Positions 34,597-42,594 of a DNA stretch of 64,000 bases are shown one piece after another. Both the position numbers and the translations under genes were made by a program. The stretch comes from Cyclobacteriaceae bacterium. GTDB lineage: Bacteria; Bacteroidota; Bacteroidia; Cytophagales; Cyclobacteriaceae. Location: NCBI GenBank assembly GCA_016787645.1, contig JAEUUF010000016.1, forward strand, positions 62,001-126,000, written 5' to 3'. The number at the start of each line of letters is the position of its first letter. Positions within the stretch are counted from its first letter, which is position 1. Below the pieces are notes generated by a model, which was not told where the DNA came from, searched no databases, and was given only the letters and a program-made list of their open reading frames with translations.

Positions 34597-35331
34597 TCAA
34601 TTATTTAATGCTCCCGCGTTTACCCATTTCTTGACTTGGGTAATCTGGCACTGGGAGAGCTTGCCTCCTTTCGGCATGGGGGAGAAGCCAACCGCATGCG
34701 TGATCGATCCCATGAGCTTATTGTTCAGCGCCACAGTCTGTACGCCAGCATAGGTGGTGAGCAGGATATTGCCACCTGCGGAGGCCGGGTTGTGACATCC
34801 GACGCAGTACGAGTCCATCAACGGTTTGATGGATGCTGCGAAAGTAAATTTAGTGGTGTCGCATGAACAGTTGCAGTGCGTAGTGTTCTTGGCTCCCTGG
34901 TTAATCCATTTGGCGATGGAGTCGCGCTGGGCAGTGGTCAGCGGTGAATTTGGAGCAGGCGGCATCAAGTCCTCACCACTGTAGCCGGTGACCTGGTACA
35001 GCTTGCTTTGTGATGCATTACCTGGCACAATGCCTTTCCGCACAATGTTTTCGTAGGTGGTGAGGTTATAATCGGTTGCCGTGGTTGCGTCATGACACCC
35101 GCTCTTGGCACAGGAAGACTGGAAAATCGGCAGTACACTACTTTCAAAGCAGATGCCGACATACTTGCAGTCGGGTATGGTTCCGCCGTAGTCGTTTCCG
35201 GGGTTGACTTCAATCGGTGGAGCAACGGCCGGGAATGGGTCGTGCACACAGGCGTACAGGACGACTAAGACCGCAGCAGAACCACTGATCTTCTTAAGCC
35301 AATTGACAGATTTGTTCCGGTATTGCTTCAT
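34597..35331 (-). CDS. Two-domain c-type cytochrome lipoprotein
   Basis: A 244-residue exported protein with a lipobox-like LYAC at about residue 27. Domain 1 carries an expanded haem motif CAKSGCH (C-x4-CH) with LMPPAPNS as possible Met-ligand region; domain 2 carries canonical CVGCH and FSPMPKGG. Between them is a Cys-rich linker (HCNCSC). The second domain is a paralogue of the downstream lipoprotein. Its start overlaps the stop of the OB-fold gene by four bases. Confidence 0.8.
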   Translation of the reverse strand: MKQYRNKSVNWLKKISGSAAVLVVLYACVHDPFPAVAPPIEVNPGNDYGGTIPDCKYVGICFESSVLPIFQSSCAKSGCHDATTATDYNLTTYENIVRKGIVPGNASQSKLYQVTGYSGEDLMPPAPNSPLTTAQRDSIAKWINQGAKNTTHCNCSCDTTKFTFAASIKPLMDSYCVGCHNPASAGGNILLTTYAGVQTVALNNKLMGSITHAVGFSPMPKGGKLSQCQITQVKKWVNAGALNN

Positions 35332-35729
35332 GGATTCTTTTCAATGACAGCCTGGTTAATAACCACATCGGCGAGATAGCCGGTGCATATTCCCTTCACC
35401 ACTACCTCATCGCCTTCTTTCACAGGATACGCTTCTTCCAGTGCACAATTGATGCCAAACATCATGTCGCCGGTTTCCAACACAACTACCTGTTTGCCCT
35501 CCGTATTGTGCTCTACCGACTTGATTTTGCCACGAACGCGCAAAACCGCGTTCAGAAAACGGTTGTTAGCCGCCATCTCATCCTGCTGAAAAGCGAGGAA
35601 AAGAGAATCAGCCGAAATGGACATGCCCTCCTCGCTGCTGACCGACCGATGAGGTTGGTTAACATAGAGGTAACCCGCAAGCAACACAGCAGTAATGACG
35701 ACCAACCCAATGCCTATCCATTTTTTCAT
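35328..35729 (-). CDS. Membrane-anchored OB-fold (tRNA_anti-like) protein
   Basis: A 133-residue protein: N-terminal TM/signal anchor (about 4-23), then a small OB-fold with LRVRGKIKSVE, VVVLETGD and VVVKGICTGYLADVVINQAVI, typical of the tRNA_anti-like/OB_MXAN5187 group found beside cytochromes and YceI in Bacteroidota. One Cys pair (INCALEEA, GICTG) could form a disulfide. First gene of the operon 35729-32776. Function unknown. Confidence 0.75.
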   Translation of the reverse strand: MKKWIGIGLVVITAVLLAGYLYVNQPHRSVSSEEGMSISADSLFLAFQQDEMAANNRFLNAVLRVRGKIKSVEHNTEGKQVVVLETGDMMFGINCALEEAYPVKEGDEVVVKGICTGYLADVVINQAVIEKNP

Positions 35730-35901
35730 CTTGTCTAAGAGTCCTTCGACACCACAAAAGTAACCGACAAACTTGTCATGTATTGCCTGAATGCTTGCGG
35801 GACCGATAAGGTGTGCCTTTTTACAGGTGAAATGCAGGTTAGGTGAGAACAATCATCGATCGACATGATGACGGTCATCTGCCTCCACGTTCCCAGGCGC
35901 C

Positions 35902-36525
35902 TTACGAACGCTTGATAACCTTGAAGGCAATGCCTCTTCCGTGGCCCTGGAGGATGGCCAGGTTAATCCAACTCAAGGCGAACTTTTCCAGTAGCTCCAC
36001 TTTGTCATCACCGCCAAAATCCCAGCACTCCCCGAAACCAATATCGAGCGCCAGCTGACGTGCCACTTGTTTCCCCTTTTTGTCATTGCCTGCGCAAAAC
36101 ATATCAATCCCGCCGAAGCCGGGATAGGTGGGATTCAGCATGTTTTCGAAACCCGTGCTGTTGAAGCATTTGACCACTCCTTCCGACTTGGTAAGTGCCT
36201 TGATCGCATGAAAGGCAGTTGGATATGGCTCGGGCCGGGTACGAACGGAATTGGTGGCATCAATAATTAGTTTTGACCGGACATCGCCAAGTTGAGGCAC
36301 CAAGGAGAGCGCAGCTTCTGGCGGAGTAGTCACGATGATCACATCGGCATCTGCCGAGGCTTCCGGTACCGTTCGGAGAGGAACGGCTGACGCCAGGGTC
36401 CCTGCCTTCAATGATTTGGCGGACGCGGCATCGCGGACACCAAAGGAAACTGAATGACCTGAACGAACTAACCCGGGAGCTAGCGCACTGCCTACATTTC
36501 CGGAACCAAGGATGGCAATTTTCAT
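35902..36525 (-). CDS. NADP-binding oxidoreductase (F420-dependent-like)
   Basis: A 207-residue single Rossmann-fold protein: MKIAILGSGNVGSALAPGLVRSG is a classic GxGxxG dinucleotide site, followed by VIIVTTPPEA and IDATNSV. It belongs to the NADPH-dependent F420 reductase-like family (COG2085); in organisms without F420 these probably reduce other substrates with NADPH. ATG 36525 starts exactly at the Rossmann strand. It overlaps the TMEM175-like gene by four bases and is the last gene of the 39270-35902 operon. Confidence 0.85.
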   Translation of the reverse strand: MKIAILGSGNVGSALAPGLVRSGHSVSFGVRDAASAKSLKAGTLASAVPLRTVPEASADADVIIVTTPPEAALSLVPQLGDVRSKLIIDATNSVRTRPEPYPTAFHAIKALTKSEGVVKCFNSTGFENMLNPTYPGFGGIDMFCAGNDKKGKQVARQLALDIGFGECWDFGGDDKVELLEKFALSWINLAILQGHGRGIAFKVIKRS

Positions 36526-37133
36526 GTGGATGCAGGTTTTGGTCTTGGGAAGATAAAGTAGATGGGGATAAGAAAATAGACAATTACAGAAATCATCGGA
36601 TTGATCCACGCAAACAGTGCCCCCATCCAGTAGAGCGCCGGACCAAAAAGAAATGAACGAATCATTTCCTTTCGGAGCAATTGCGGGGTACCTGGATTCT
36701 TGAGCAGGTGAGGATGTTTACGAACATAATGACGTATCAATACAAATCCGAGCGCACTCAGGGACATGATGATACCAAAAAAAGATACGGCCAGGGGATT
36801 GTCGAAGTAGTCTCCCATCAATGCCGTAGGAAATGGAATAAAAGAACACCACAACAACAGGTTCGCATTCAGCCAAAACAAGGGATTGTCCATGGTGGCG
36901 ATGTTGTCAAGTATGCGATGATGGTTCACCCAGATAACACAGACAATAAGAAAACTGATGATCCAGCTGGCCAGCTTCGGCAACAATGCGATCAGGCTCT
37001 GTATCAACTCCTGAACAGAATACTGATCCTCGATGTGAGGAACCTTGATCTCCAAGACCAGTAAGGTAATGATGATGGCGAAGACTCCGTCACTGAAGGC
37101 TTCTACCCTTGTCTTTGAAAAATTGAAACTCAT
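36522..37133 (-). CDS. TMEM175-family (DUF1211) potassium channel-like protein
   Basis: A 203-residue membrane protein with about six helices. The signature RVEAFSDGVFAIIITLLVLEI in helix 1 (the FSD motif that forms the gate of bacterial TMEM175 channels) is intact, followed by WVNHHRI. Bacterial members are K+ channels. The start is ATG 37133 (MSFNFSKTR); the open frame runs much further upstream but that part overlaps another gene. Coupled on both sides in a four-gene operon. Confidence 0.88.
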   Translation of the reverse strand: MSFNFSKTRVEAFSDGVFAIIITLLVLEIKVPHIEDQYSVQELIQSLIALLPKLASWIISFLIVCVIWVNHHRILDNIATMDNPLFWLNANLLLWCSFIPFPTALMGDYFDNPLAVSFFGIIMSLSALGFVLIRHYVRKHPHLLKNPGTPQLLRKEMIRSFLFGPALYWMGALFAWINPMISVIVYFLIPIYFIFPRPKPAST

Positions 37134-37135
37134 AG

Positions 37136-37762
37136 CTAAAAGTCTTTGCGGATAAAAATACCGATGTTGGAAGAAGTAATGAATGAAGATTTGCCCACTT
37201 GCCCAAAATCCATGCCCAGGCCGGTTTGCCATCCTAACGGGAAACCCAGCCCTGCCCGAAGGCGTTGGATTAGCGCAAGATTCCCGTCCCAGTCGGTAGT
37301 GCTCAACAATTCCAATTGACTGAACAAGTTCAGTCGACGATTCAACCGGGGTTCCCACCGGCTCAGTAAAAACCAATCCAGTTTTTTCGATTGCAGCAGT
37401 TCTGCGGTTACCCATGAGAAGACCATCAACTGTCGCGAGCGCTTAAAGTATTGTACTCCCGCTTTCGGGGAGAACCCATTGTTGAAGAATTGACCGGACA
37501 ATACAACACCCCATCCGGAAGGGAGGTTGTAGGAAACAGCCAGGGTTGTACCAAACGTGGTTTGATTGCTGTAATCAACTGATGCCCGGCTGCGGTTGAA
37601 AAAGAGGAATCGCGATGAATTCCCCAAAGAGTCCTTGAAAGGCCTGAACCACAGCACATCGGCTGTGGTTCTTTGATGGCCTCCCAGGATCTCAATCGGC
37701 AGCTGAGCCTGGGATGGCCCGCCAATCAGCACCAGGAATACGATGATGCGCGCTATCCTCAT
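37136..37762 (-). CDS. Exported hypothetical protein, probable small beta-barrel
   Basis: A 208-residue protein with signal peptide (MRIARIIVFLVLIGGPSQAQ) and alternating amphipathic strands rich in aromatic residues, ending in Phe (FIRKDF), the usual end of an outer-membrane barrel. I do not recognise the family. It overlaps the upstream fusion gene by four bases and is two bases before the TMEM175-like gene. Confidence 0.6.
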   Translation of the reverse strand: MRIARIIVFLVLIGGPSQAQLPIEILGGHQRTTADVLWFRPFKDSLGNSSRFLFFNRSRASVDYSNQTTFGTTLAVSYNLPSGWGVVLSGQFFNNGFSPKAGVQYFKRSRQLMVFSWVTAELLQSKKLDWFLLSRWEPRLNRRLNLFSQLELLSTTDWDGNLALIQRLRAGLGFPLGWQTGLGMDFGQVGKSSFITSSNIGIFIRKDF

Positions 37763-39270
37763 TGCAGGCCTTGCAGCGCGTTGAGGAACTCAGCAGGCTT
37801 CACTACAAAGGGCAAATGGGAAGTCGGAAGTTCCTCCACCTTCTTGATGGATCCGTTCTTGCGGATCATTGCCTTTTGCAGTTCATACCCAACCGCTTGA
37901 TCGTTGGTAGTCGCAATATAGAATTTGGGAACGCGCCCGAAGTTTGCTTTGGTCAGCGTAACTTTTTCTCCCAGGGGACCCGTCGGTTCGGCTTTGTGAT
38001 ATTTTACCAGTACTTCCTTCATAAAATCGGGACAGTCTGCACATACGGCGGGTACAATGACTTCTTTCGCAAGGGTTGCAGCAGTTTTGCTCTCGTTGAA
38101 TTGCATGGCACCGCCTACTTTACTTTGCGTGTCAGCAGCGGATAGGGACAGAAGATCTTCGCCATTGGCCGGGAGGTAGGCCGCTACATAGACCAGTTTT
38201 TCAATTTTATCGGGGATCGTCTCAGCCACTTGTGAGATCACCATTCCGGCCATGCTGTGTCCCACCAGGATAACTTTTCCTTTTTGTTGCTTAATCACAT
38301 CGACCACCTGGTTGACGTAGTCGGTCATGCGCACGGCATTGGCGGTTGCCAGGTCCAATCCGTGTCCTTTCAAATTGACAGTGATTACGTTGGCACGGAC
38401 GGCCAATTGATTTCGTACAAATCCCCATGCGCTCTCATCCGCCCATGCGCCATGTACGAGTACATAGTTCGGATAGCGTGACGCCCCTTCCTCCAATGCT
38501 TTGAGTGTCAACCGGGCGGCAGCTGTGCCGCTGTTTTGCTGTTGACCGGTAATCAAATTTCCATCCTGGATGGCATGAGGTGCGAAGGGTGCACCTACCT
38601 CGAAGCGGCTATTCGGCATCTTGCGCGCCTCATCTTCGATGCGAAAAGGCTGAATCTTCATACCCACGAAGTTGTCGGCGTATTGTTCTTCGCTCGAAGC
38701 AAAGCCCGTCCATCGTTTTCCTTCTACCAGGAATTTACCGTTGGGAAGTTTTGTCTTCAGCAGAATGGCGGTACCATGACAGATTGCCGCAGCCGGTTTG
38801 CCCGTAAGGTAGAAGTCGGCAAAGAACTTGTGGAGTTCCGTGTTGTCAATGAAGGTATACATGGGGCCTTGCCCACCGCAAATGAAAAGGGCCTTGTAGT
38901 CGGCTGGATTGACGGTTGAAAGTTTTAAGGTATTCTCCAGGAGCGCCATCTTGGCGGGATCCTTCTTGAAGCCCAGGGAAATAAGATCGAAGGCGGAATA
39001 TTTGCTGACGTCTTCCGGGTCGCTGAATCCGTCGAACTTAACAGGTCCACCATCTGGACTGGCGATATCTACCGTGTAGCCGGCCTCTGAAAATTCCCAA
39101 TAAGGATGCGTTACTTCAGCTGCCCAGACGCCAATTGGCCAGCCCGTTTGTTTACTGACGGAGGGATTGGAAACTACAAGGAGCACTTTGCCTTTAGTGC
39201 CTGCGCCATGCTGTGCCCACGATAGGGTAGAGGCCACCAGCGCGAGAAGGAGAACAATGATTCGTTTCAT
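37759..39270 (-). CDS. Secreted fusion of DJ-1/PfpI domain and alpha/beta hydrolase
   Basis: A protein of about 503 residues. Signal peptide (MKRIIVLLLALVASTLSWAQ); DJ-1/PfpI (Hsp31-like) domain at about 27-260 with nucleophile elbow AAICHGTA (Cys about 164) and GGQGPM; then an alpha/beta hydrolase at about 268-500 with oxyanion motif VLVHGAWADES, nucleophile GHSMAG (Ser about 339), Asp in TTNDQAV and His in PTSHLPF. Hydrolase part resembles salicylate-esterase/hydroxynitrile-lyase-like enzymes. Both active sites appear intact. The ATG at 39270 begins the signal peptide. Head of a four-gene operon divergent from an HxlR regulator. Confidence 0.85.
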   Translation of the reverse strand: MKRIIVLLLALVASTLSWAQHGAGTKGKVLLVVSNPSVSKQTGWPIGVWAAEVTHPYWEFSEAGYTVDIASPDGGPVKFDGFSDPEDVSKYSAFDLISLGFKKDPAKMALLENTLKLSTVNPADYKALFICGGQGPMYTFIDNTELHKFFADFYLTGKPAAAICHGTAILLKTKLPNGKFLVEGKRWTGFASSEEQYADNFVGMKIQPFRIEDEARKMPNSRFEVGAPFAPHAIQDGNLITGQQQNSGTAAARLTLKALEEGASRYPNYVLVHGAWADESAWGFVRNQLAVRANVITVNLKGHGLDLATANAVRMTDYVNQVVDVIKQQKGKVILVGHSMAGMVISQVAETIPDKIEKLVYVAAYLPANGEDLLSLSAADTQSKVGGAMQFNESKTAATLAKEVIVPAVCADCPDFMKEVLVKYHKAEPTGPLGEKVTLTKANFGRVPKFYIATTNDQAVGYELQKAMIRKNGSIKKVEELPTSHLPFVVKPAEFLNALQGLQ

Positions 39271-39294
39271 TTGCTTTCTGTTTTGATTCGAACG

Positions 39295-39333
39295 CAAAAG
39301 TGAATGCATATTGTCCCCTGTTCAATATATGCA
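39295..39333 (-). promoter_or_regulatory. Promoter of the DJ-1/hydrolase operon with inverted repeat
   Basis: Minus-strand TTG (complement of 39323-39325), 20 bp, then CACTTTTG (complement of 39295-39302; one mismatch from TAnnTTTG). An inverted repeat TGCATATTG (39305-39313) and CAATATATGCA (39323-39333, two extra bases) covers the -33 and spacer. It is a natural operator candidate for the divergently encoded HxlR protein. Confidence 0.5.
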
Positions 39334-39449
39334 CTATTATGTAGGATACTACCGATTTGGAAAGAAATGGGAGAACGAACTAAATTCCTCTCATCTTTGC
39401 GCAGGGGATCCTGAGCGCTGAGTCACAAACCTTATGGAATCCTGCAATT

Positions 39450-39821
39450 ATGCCTGACTTCATCTACGACAAGAAACTCTATTATAACCCCGTGGAATTT
39501 GCCATGGACCGCATTGGCGGTACCTGGAAGATGCCGCTCTTGTGGAGGCTCCGGGAGAAAACGCTTCGATACGGGGAGCTGAAAAAGGAACTTCCGCACA
39601 TCACGCACAAAATGTTATCGTCGGTATTGCGGGAATTGGAGGCCGAAGGATTCATTACGAGAAAAGTATACCCGGTTGTCCCACCCAAAGTCGAGTATAC
39701 CATCACCCCCAGGGGAAGGCGGGTTATCCCTATCATCGAAGTAATTCGGAGTTTTGGTACGGACCTGATGAAGGAGTTCGGTGTGAAAGAAAGTAAAAGC
39801 GTAAAGGAGAAGAAGAATTAG
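39450..39821 (+). CDS. HxlR-family winged-helix regulator lacking the N-terminal Cys
   Basis: A 123-residue HxlR regulator: NPVEFAMDRIGGTWKMPLLWRL is the family entry motif, followed by the recognition region HKMLSSVLRELEAEGFITRKVY and the wing VEYTITPRGR. Redox/electrophile-sensing relatives (HypR, YodB) have a Cys directly before P-V; here the residue is Asn, so sensing must differ. Divergent from the DJ-1/hydrolase operon, 179 bases apart. Its stop abuts the stop of the convergent PfpI gene with no gap. Confidence 0.9.
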   Translation: MPDFIYDKKLYYNPVEFAMDRIGGTWKMPLLWRLREKTLRYGELKKELPHITHKMLSSVLRELEAEGFITRKVYPVVPPKVEYTITPRGRRVIPIIEVIRSFGTDLMKEFGVKESKSVKEKKN

Positions 39822-40430
39822 TTATTCCTTCCAGGCGTCATACTGCATGTATGCCGCCGTCTCACGGGCCACTTCAACACCCTGCAACCGCGCCACCAGG
39901 TAGAGCGACATGTCAATGCCGGCTGCGACTCCTGCGGAAATAATCACCTTCCCGTTATCTATCCACCGCTTTTCCGGCGAGATGCGGATAGCAGGCGAAA
40001 TAGAACGGAGCGCATCCATGGCGAGGTAATGGGTGGTGGCTTCCAGGTTTTCGAGAAGACCGGCTTTGCCGAGAATCAATGCTCCAGTGCAGACGCTCAA
40101 TACATTTTCTGCCACAGTGGCTCGCTGACGCACCCAGTCAAGCATTACCGCGTTATTCATTTCGCGACGACTGCCAAATGGGGTTCCATCCGGTTGATAT
40201 CCTCCCCCGCCAGGCACGAGGAACATTGAACACGGTGGGCAGTTCTGAAACGTGTAGGTAGGTGTAATCACCAGGTTGTTCCGCGCCGCAACCCGTTCGG
40301 TTTGAGCTACGGTGAACACCTCGTAGGGCTCACCCATCGAGCGCCGGCCAGTCACTGAAAATACCTCGAAAGGCCCCGCGAAATCAAGGACTTCAACCTC
40401 GTCAAACAGCACAATAGCGATCGATTTCAT
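39822..40430 (-). CDS. DJ-1/PfpI family protein (isonitrile hydratase-like)
   Basis: A 202-residue cytoplasmic single-domain protein: IVLFDEVEVLDFAGPFEVF, FLVPGGGGYQP, and the nucleophile elbow VLSVCTGALILGKAGLL, which matches the GATase1_AraC/isonitrile hydratase branch rather than glyoxalase Hsp31. Glu in FDEVEVLD region and Cys are present. Activity uncertain. Divergent from the aldo/keto reductase gene, 68 bases apart. Confidence 0.85.
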   Translation of the reverse strand: MKSIAIVLFDEVEVLDFAGPFEVFSVTGRRSMGEPYEVFTVAQTERVAARNNLVITPTYTFQNCPPCSMFLVPGGGGYQPDGTPFGSRREMNNAVMLDWVRQRATVAENVLSVCTGALILGKAGLLENLEATTHYLAMDALRSISPAIRISPEKRWIDNGKVIISAGVAAGIDMSLYLVARLQGVEVARETAAYMQYDAWKE

Positions 40431-40498
40431 CAGCGACTGAAAACTTTTTCTCTTCCTTTGTGATTATAAAGCTATTCAATTCATCCAATCACCGCATC

Positions 40499-41518
40499 AT
40501 GAACTATCACCTCTTTGGCCATTCCGGCCTCCGTGTCTCTGAACTCTCCCTGGGTACGATGGGTTTTGGCACCGAATGGAAGTGGGGTGCTGACCGGGAA
40601 GGCAGCCAAAAAATATTTGACCTGTACGCTCACGCGGGCGGCAATTTCATAGACACGGCGAACCGGTACACCGAGGGGACATCAGAAAAGTTCATAGGAG
40701 AATTTATCGCCGCAGACCGGGATCATTTCGTGGTAGCCACCAAGTATTCACTGCGTGACCGGCCCGGCGATCTGAATTTCTCCGGCAATCACCGCAAGAA
40801 CATGATGCGTAGCGTCCGCGAAAGCCTCAAGCGACTAAATACCGAATTTATCGATGTGCTGTGGGTCCACGCGTGGGACGGGTGGACACCAGCCGAAGAA
40901 ATTATGCGTGGCCTTGATGACTTGATCAGTCGCGGGTGGGTGCACTATATCGGAGTCAGTGATACTCCGGCCTGGGTGGTGAGCCAGGCGAATACCCTCG
41001 CCGAGCTGCGCGGGTGGAATCGCTTTGCCGGTTTGCAAATCGAGTACAACCTTCTTCAGCGCACCGTGGAACCTGAACTCCTGCCGATGGCCAAAGCGTT
41101 CAACCTCACGGTTACTCCCTGGGCACCGCTGGCGGGTGGAGCGCTGACCGGAAAGTACCTGAAAGGCAACCGGGGCCGGCTGCCCGAAACCAGTTCAAGG
41201 TTGTCAGAACGAGCTATCCTGATTACCCGGAAGGTCGTGGAAATTGCCGAGCGACTGGATGTCACCGGTTCGCAGGTAGCCATTAATTGGACCCGTCAGC
41301 ACAAAGGGCAATCAATGATTCCAATCGTAGGGGCAACAAAAATCAGCCAGCTGGAAGACACCCTTGGGTGCCTTGCCTGGGAATTGCCCGCTGATGCCGT
41401 AAATGAACTGAATGAGATTTCCCGCATCGAGCTCCCCTTTCCACAAAAGTTTTTTGCCGAGCCTGGTGTACTCGACGTGCTGTATGGGGGTCAAAAAGAG
41501 AAGGTGAAACATCCCTGA
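40499..41518 (+). CDS. Aldo/keto reductase
   Basis: A 339-residue AKR with the TIM-barrel motifs LGTMGFGTEW, FIDTANRYTEG (catalytic Asp and Tyr), VVATKYSL (Lys), WVHAWDGWTP (His), YNLLQRTVEPELLP and the NADPH site VGATKISQLEDTL. It reduces aldehydes or ketones with NADPH, probably detoxifying. ATG 40499 is the family start (MNYHLFGHSGLRVSEL). It ends 45 bases before the MarR gene, whose operator lies in the gap. Confidence 0.93.
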   Translation: MNYHLFGHSGLRVSELSLGTMGFGTEWKWGADREGSQKIFDLYAHAGGNFIDTANRYTEGTSEKFIGEFIAADRDHFVVATKYSLRDRPGDLNFSGNHRKNMMRSVRESLKRLNTEFIDVLWVHAWDGWTPAEEIMRGLDDLISRGWVHYIGVSDTPAWVVSQANTLAELRGWNRFAGLQIEYNLLQRTVEPELLPMAKAFNLTVTPWAPLAGGALTGKYLKGNRGRLPETSSRLSERAILITRKVVEIAERLDVTGSQVAINWTRQHKGQSMIPIVGATKISQLEDTLGCLAWELPADAVNELNEISRIELPFPQKFFAEPGVLDVLYGGQKEKVKHP

Positions 41519-41524
41519 CCTAGG

Positions 41525-41559
41525 TATTGTTGTATAGACAATAATACCCGCTACTTTTG
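41525..41559 (+). promoter_or_regulatory. marR promoter with palindromic operator over the -33 element
   Basis: TTG (41530-41532), 19 bp, TACTTTTG (41552-41559). The -33 element is inside GTTGTATAGACAAT (41529-41542), a near-perfect palindrome, itself within TATTGT (41525-41530)...ACAATA (41538-41543). It matches 12 of 14 bases of the perfect palindrome in the pirin operon promoter (51800-51813). The -7 box ends four bases before the ATG. Confidence 0.7.
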
Positions 41560-41563
41560 TTGT

Positions 41564-42043
41564 ATGGCCCTCGAAGACGAAATCCGGCAGGAGAAATTTG
41601 AAAGCGACTTTCACAAGACGGCTGTAAATATCCTGTTTACCAGCAGTTGGCTCTACAACCTCAATGCCATGCGGCTCAAGCCACATGACATCACCCCCGA
41701 ACAGTTCAATGTGTTAAGAATTTTGCGAGGCAGCCATCCTAAAGCACTCATGCTGGCTGACATTTCCTGCCGGATGATCGATAAAAGCAGCAATGCCACC
41801 CGCCTGGTGGAGAAGCTTCGCCAAAAGGGGATGGTTAGCCGGACGCAGTGTGAGAATAACCGCCGCCAGGTAGACATCCACATCACGTCCAAAGGGCTCC
41901 GCACCCTGGAGTCGATCGATAAGGAATCGAAGAACTGGACAGGAACCCTCAAGAATATTTCGAAGGAGGAAGCAAAGGAGCTTAATCGGATTCTCGACAA
42001 GCTCCGCGGCGGGAAACCGCAAAATGTAAAACGGGAAATGTAA
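41564..42043 (+). CDS. MarR-family transcriptional regulator
   Basis: A 159-residue MarR protein: N-terminal dimer helices, winged-helix core with LKPHDITPEQFNVLRILRG, recognition region DKSSNATRLVEKLRQKGMVSR and the wing NNRRQVDIHITSKG. Two cysteines (ISCRM near 69 and TQCEN near 96) could serve oxidant sensing. The palindrome over its own promoter implies autoregulation, and its copy before the pirin operon implies control of that operon. MarR genes of this type commonly neighbour pirin and YceI genes in Bacteroidota. Confidence 0.92.
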   Translation: MALEDEIRQEKFESDFHKTAVNILFTSSWLYNLNAMRLKPHDITPEQFNVLRILRGSHPKALMLADISCRMIDKSSNATRLVEKLRQKGMVSRTQCENNRRQVDIHITSKGLRTLESIDKESKNWTGTLKNISKEEAKELNRILDKLRGGKPQNVKREM

Positions 42044-42062
42044 AATGTAAAAGTGGCGTTTG

Positions 42063-42572
42063 TCAGTGCTTGCGGGCCTTGTTGGCTCGAATCATCTCTG
42101 GAAATCCCTGGCCACTTCCTAAAGCAATTACTGCCATAGTAATGCGTTTTGTTTTTGTTTCTACAGTCTTGGCCTCTTCGATCCACTTGCTAAAGTAACG
42201 CTGGTGTGATCCCGACAACGTTCTAAAATGAGAAATGGCCCGGGCATCGTCTTTCAGGCATTTCATGAAGTCGGCGGAAGGCGGGATCGTGCGCTGATCT
42301 ACCTCCAGGGAAACAGTGAGCGAATCGCCTTGTCCCTTCCCGATCGCTTTCCTCATTTTGGCGTTGAGCGGAATAATGAAAGCGCCTTCGCCCATCGGTA
42401 GAAGCGCCACTCGCTGGATCGGGTGCTGGTCCAGGGTACCCTTAACCCGGTATCCGGTCTTCTTGCCGGGGTTTAGTTTCTGGGCCTGGGATGCACTGAT
42501 CCGGATGTAGGTCCAACCCGTCTTTTCGCCCATTTTTCCAAAGCGCAGGATCTTGGTGGTGAATCGGACCAT
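42063..42572 (-). CDS. DUF1905 / YdeI-OmpD-associated domain protein
   Basis: A 169-residue cytoplasmic protein. The N-terminal DUF1905 beta domain includes TGWTYIRIS, GYRVKGTLDQHPIQRVALLPMGEGAFIIPLNAKMRKAIGKGQGDSL (conserved G-F-x-IPL-NA-R-K pattern); the C-terminal helical YdeI-like region includes SHQRYFSKWIEEAKTVETKTKRI. YdeI relatives are linked to resistance to peptides and stress in E. coli; the mechanism is unknown. ATG 42572 is preferred over a TTG two codons earlier. Confidence 0.82.
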   Translation of the reverse strand: MVRFTTKILRFGKMGEKTGWTYIRISASQAQKLNPGKKTGYRVKGTLDQHPIQRVALLPMGEGAFIIPLNAKMRKAIGKGQGDSLTVSLEVDQRTIPPSADFMKCLKDDARAISHFRTLSGSHQRYFSKWIEEAKTVETKTKRITMAVIALGSGQGFPEMIRANKARKH

Positions 42573-42594
42573 GACCAAAGATAAGGAGGCTCAA

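Noticed and set aside
42016-42056. Direct repeats of AAATGTAAAA after the MarR gene
   Set aside because: Short low-complexity A+T sequence at the gene end with no pairing or phasing; no function can be argued.
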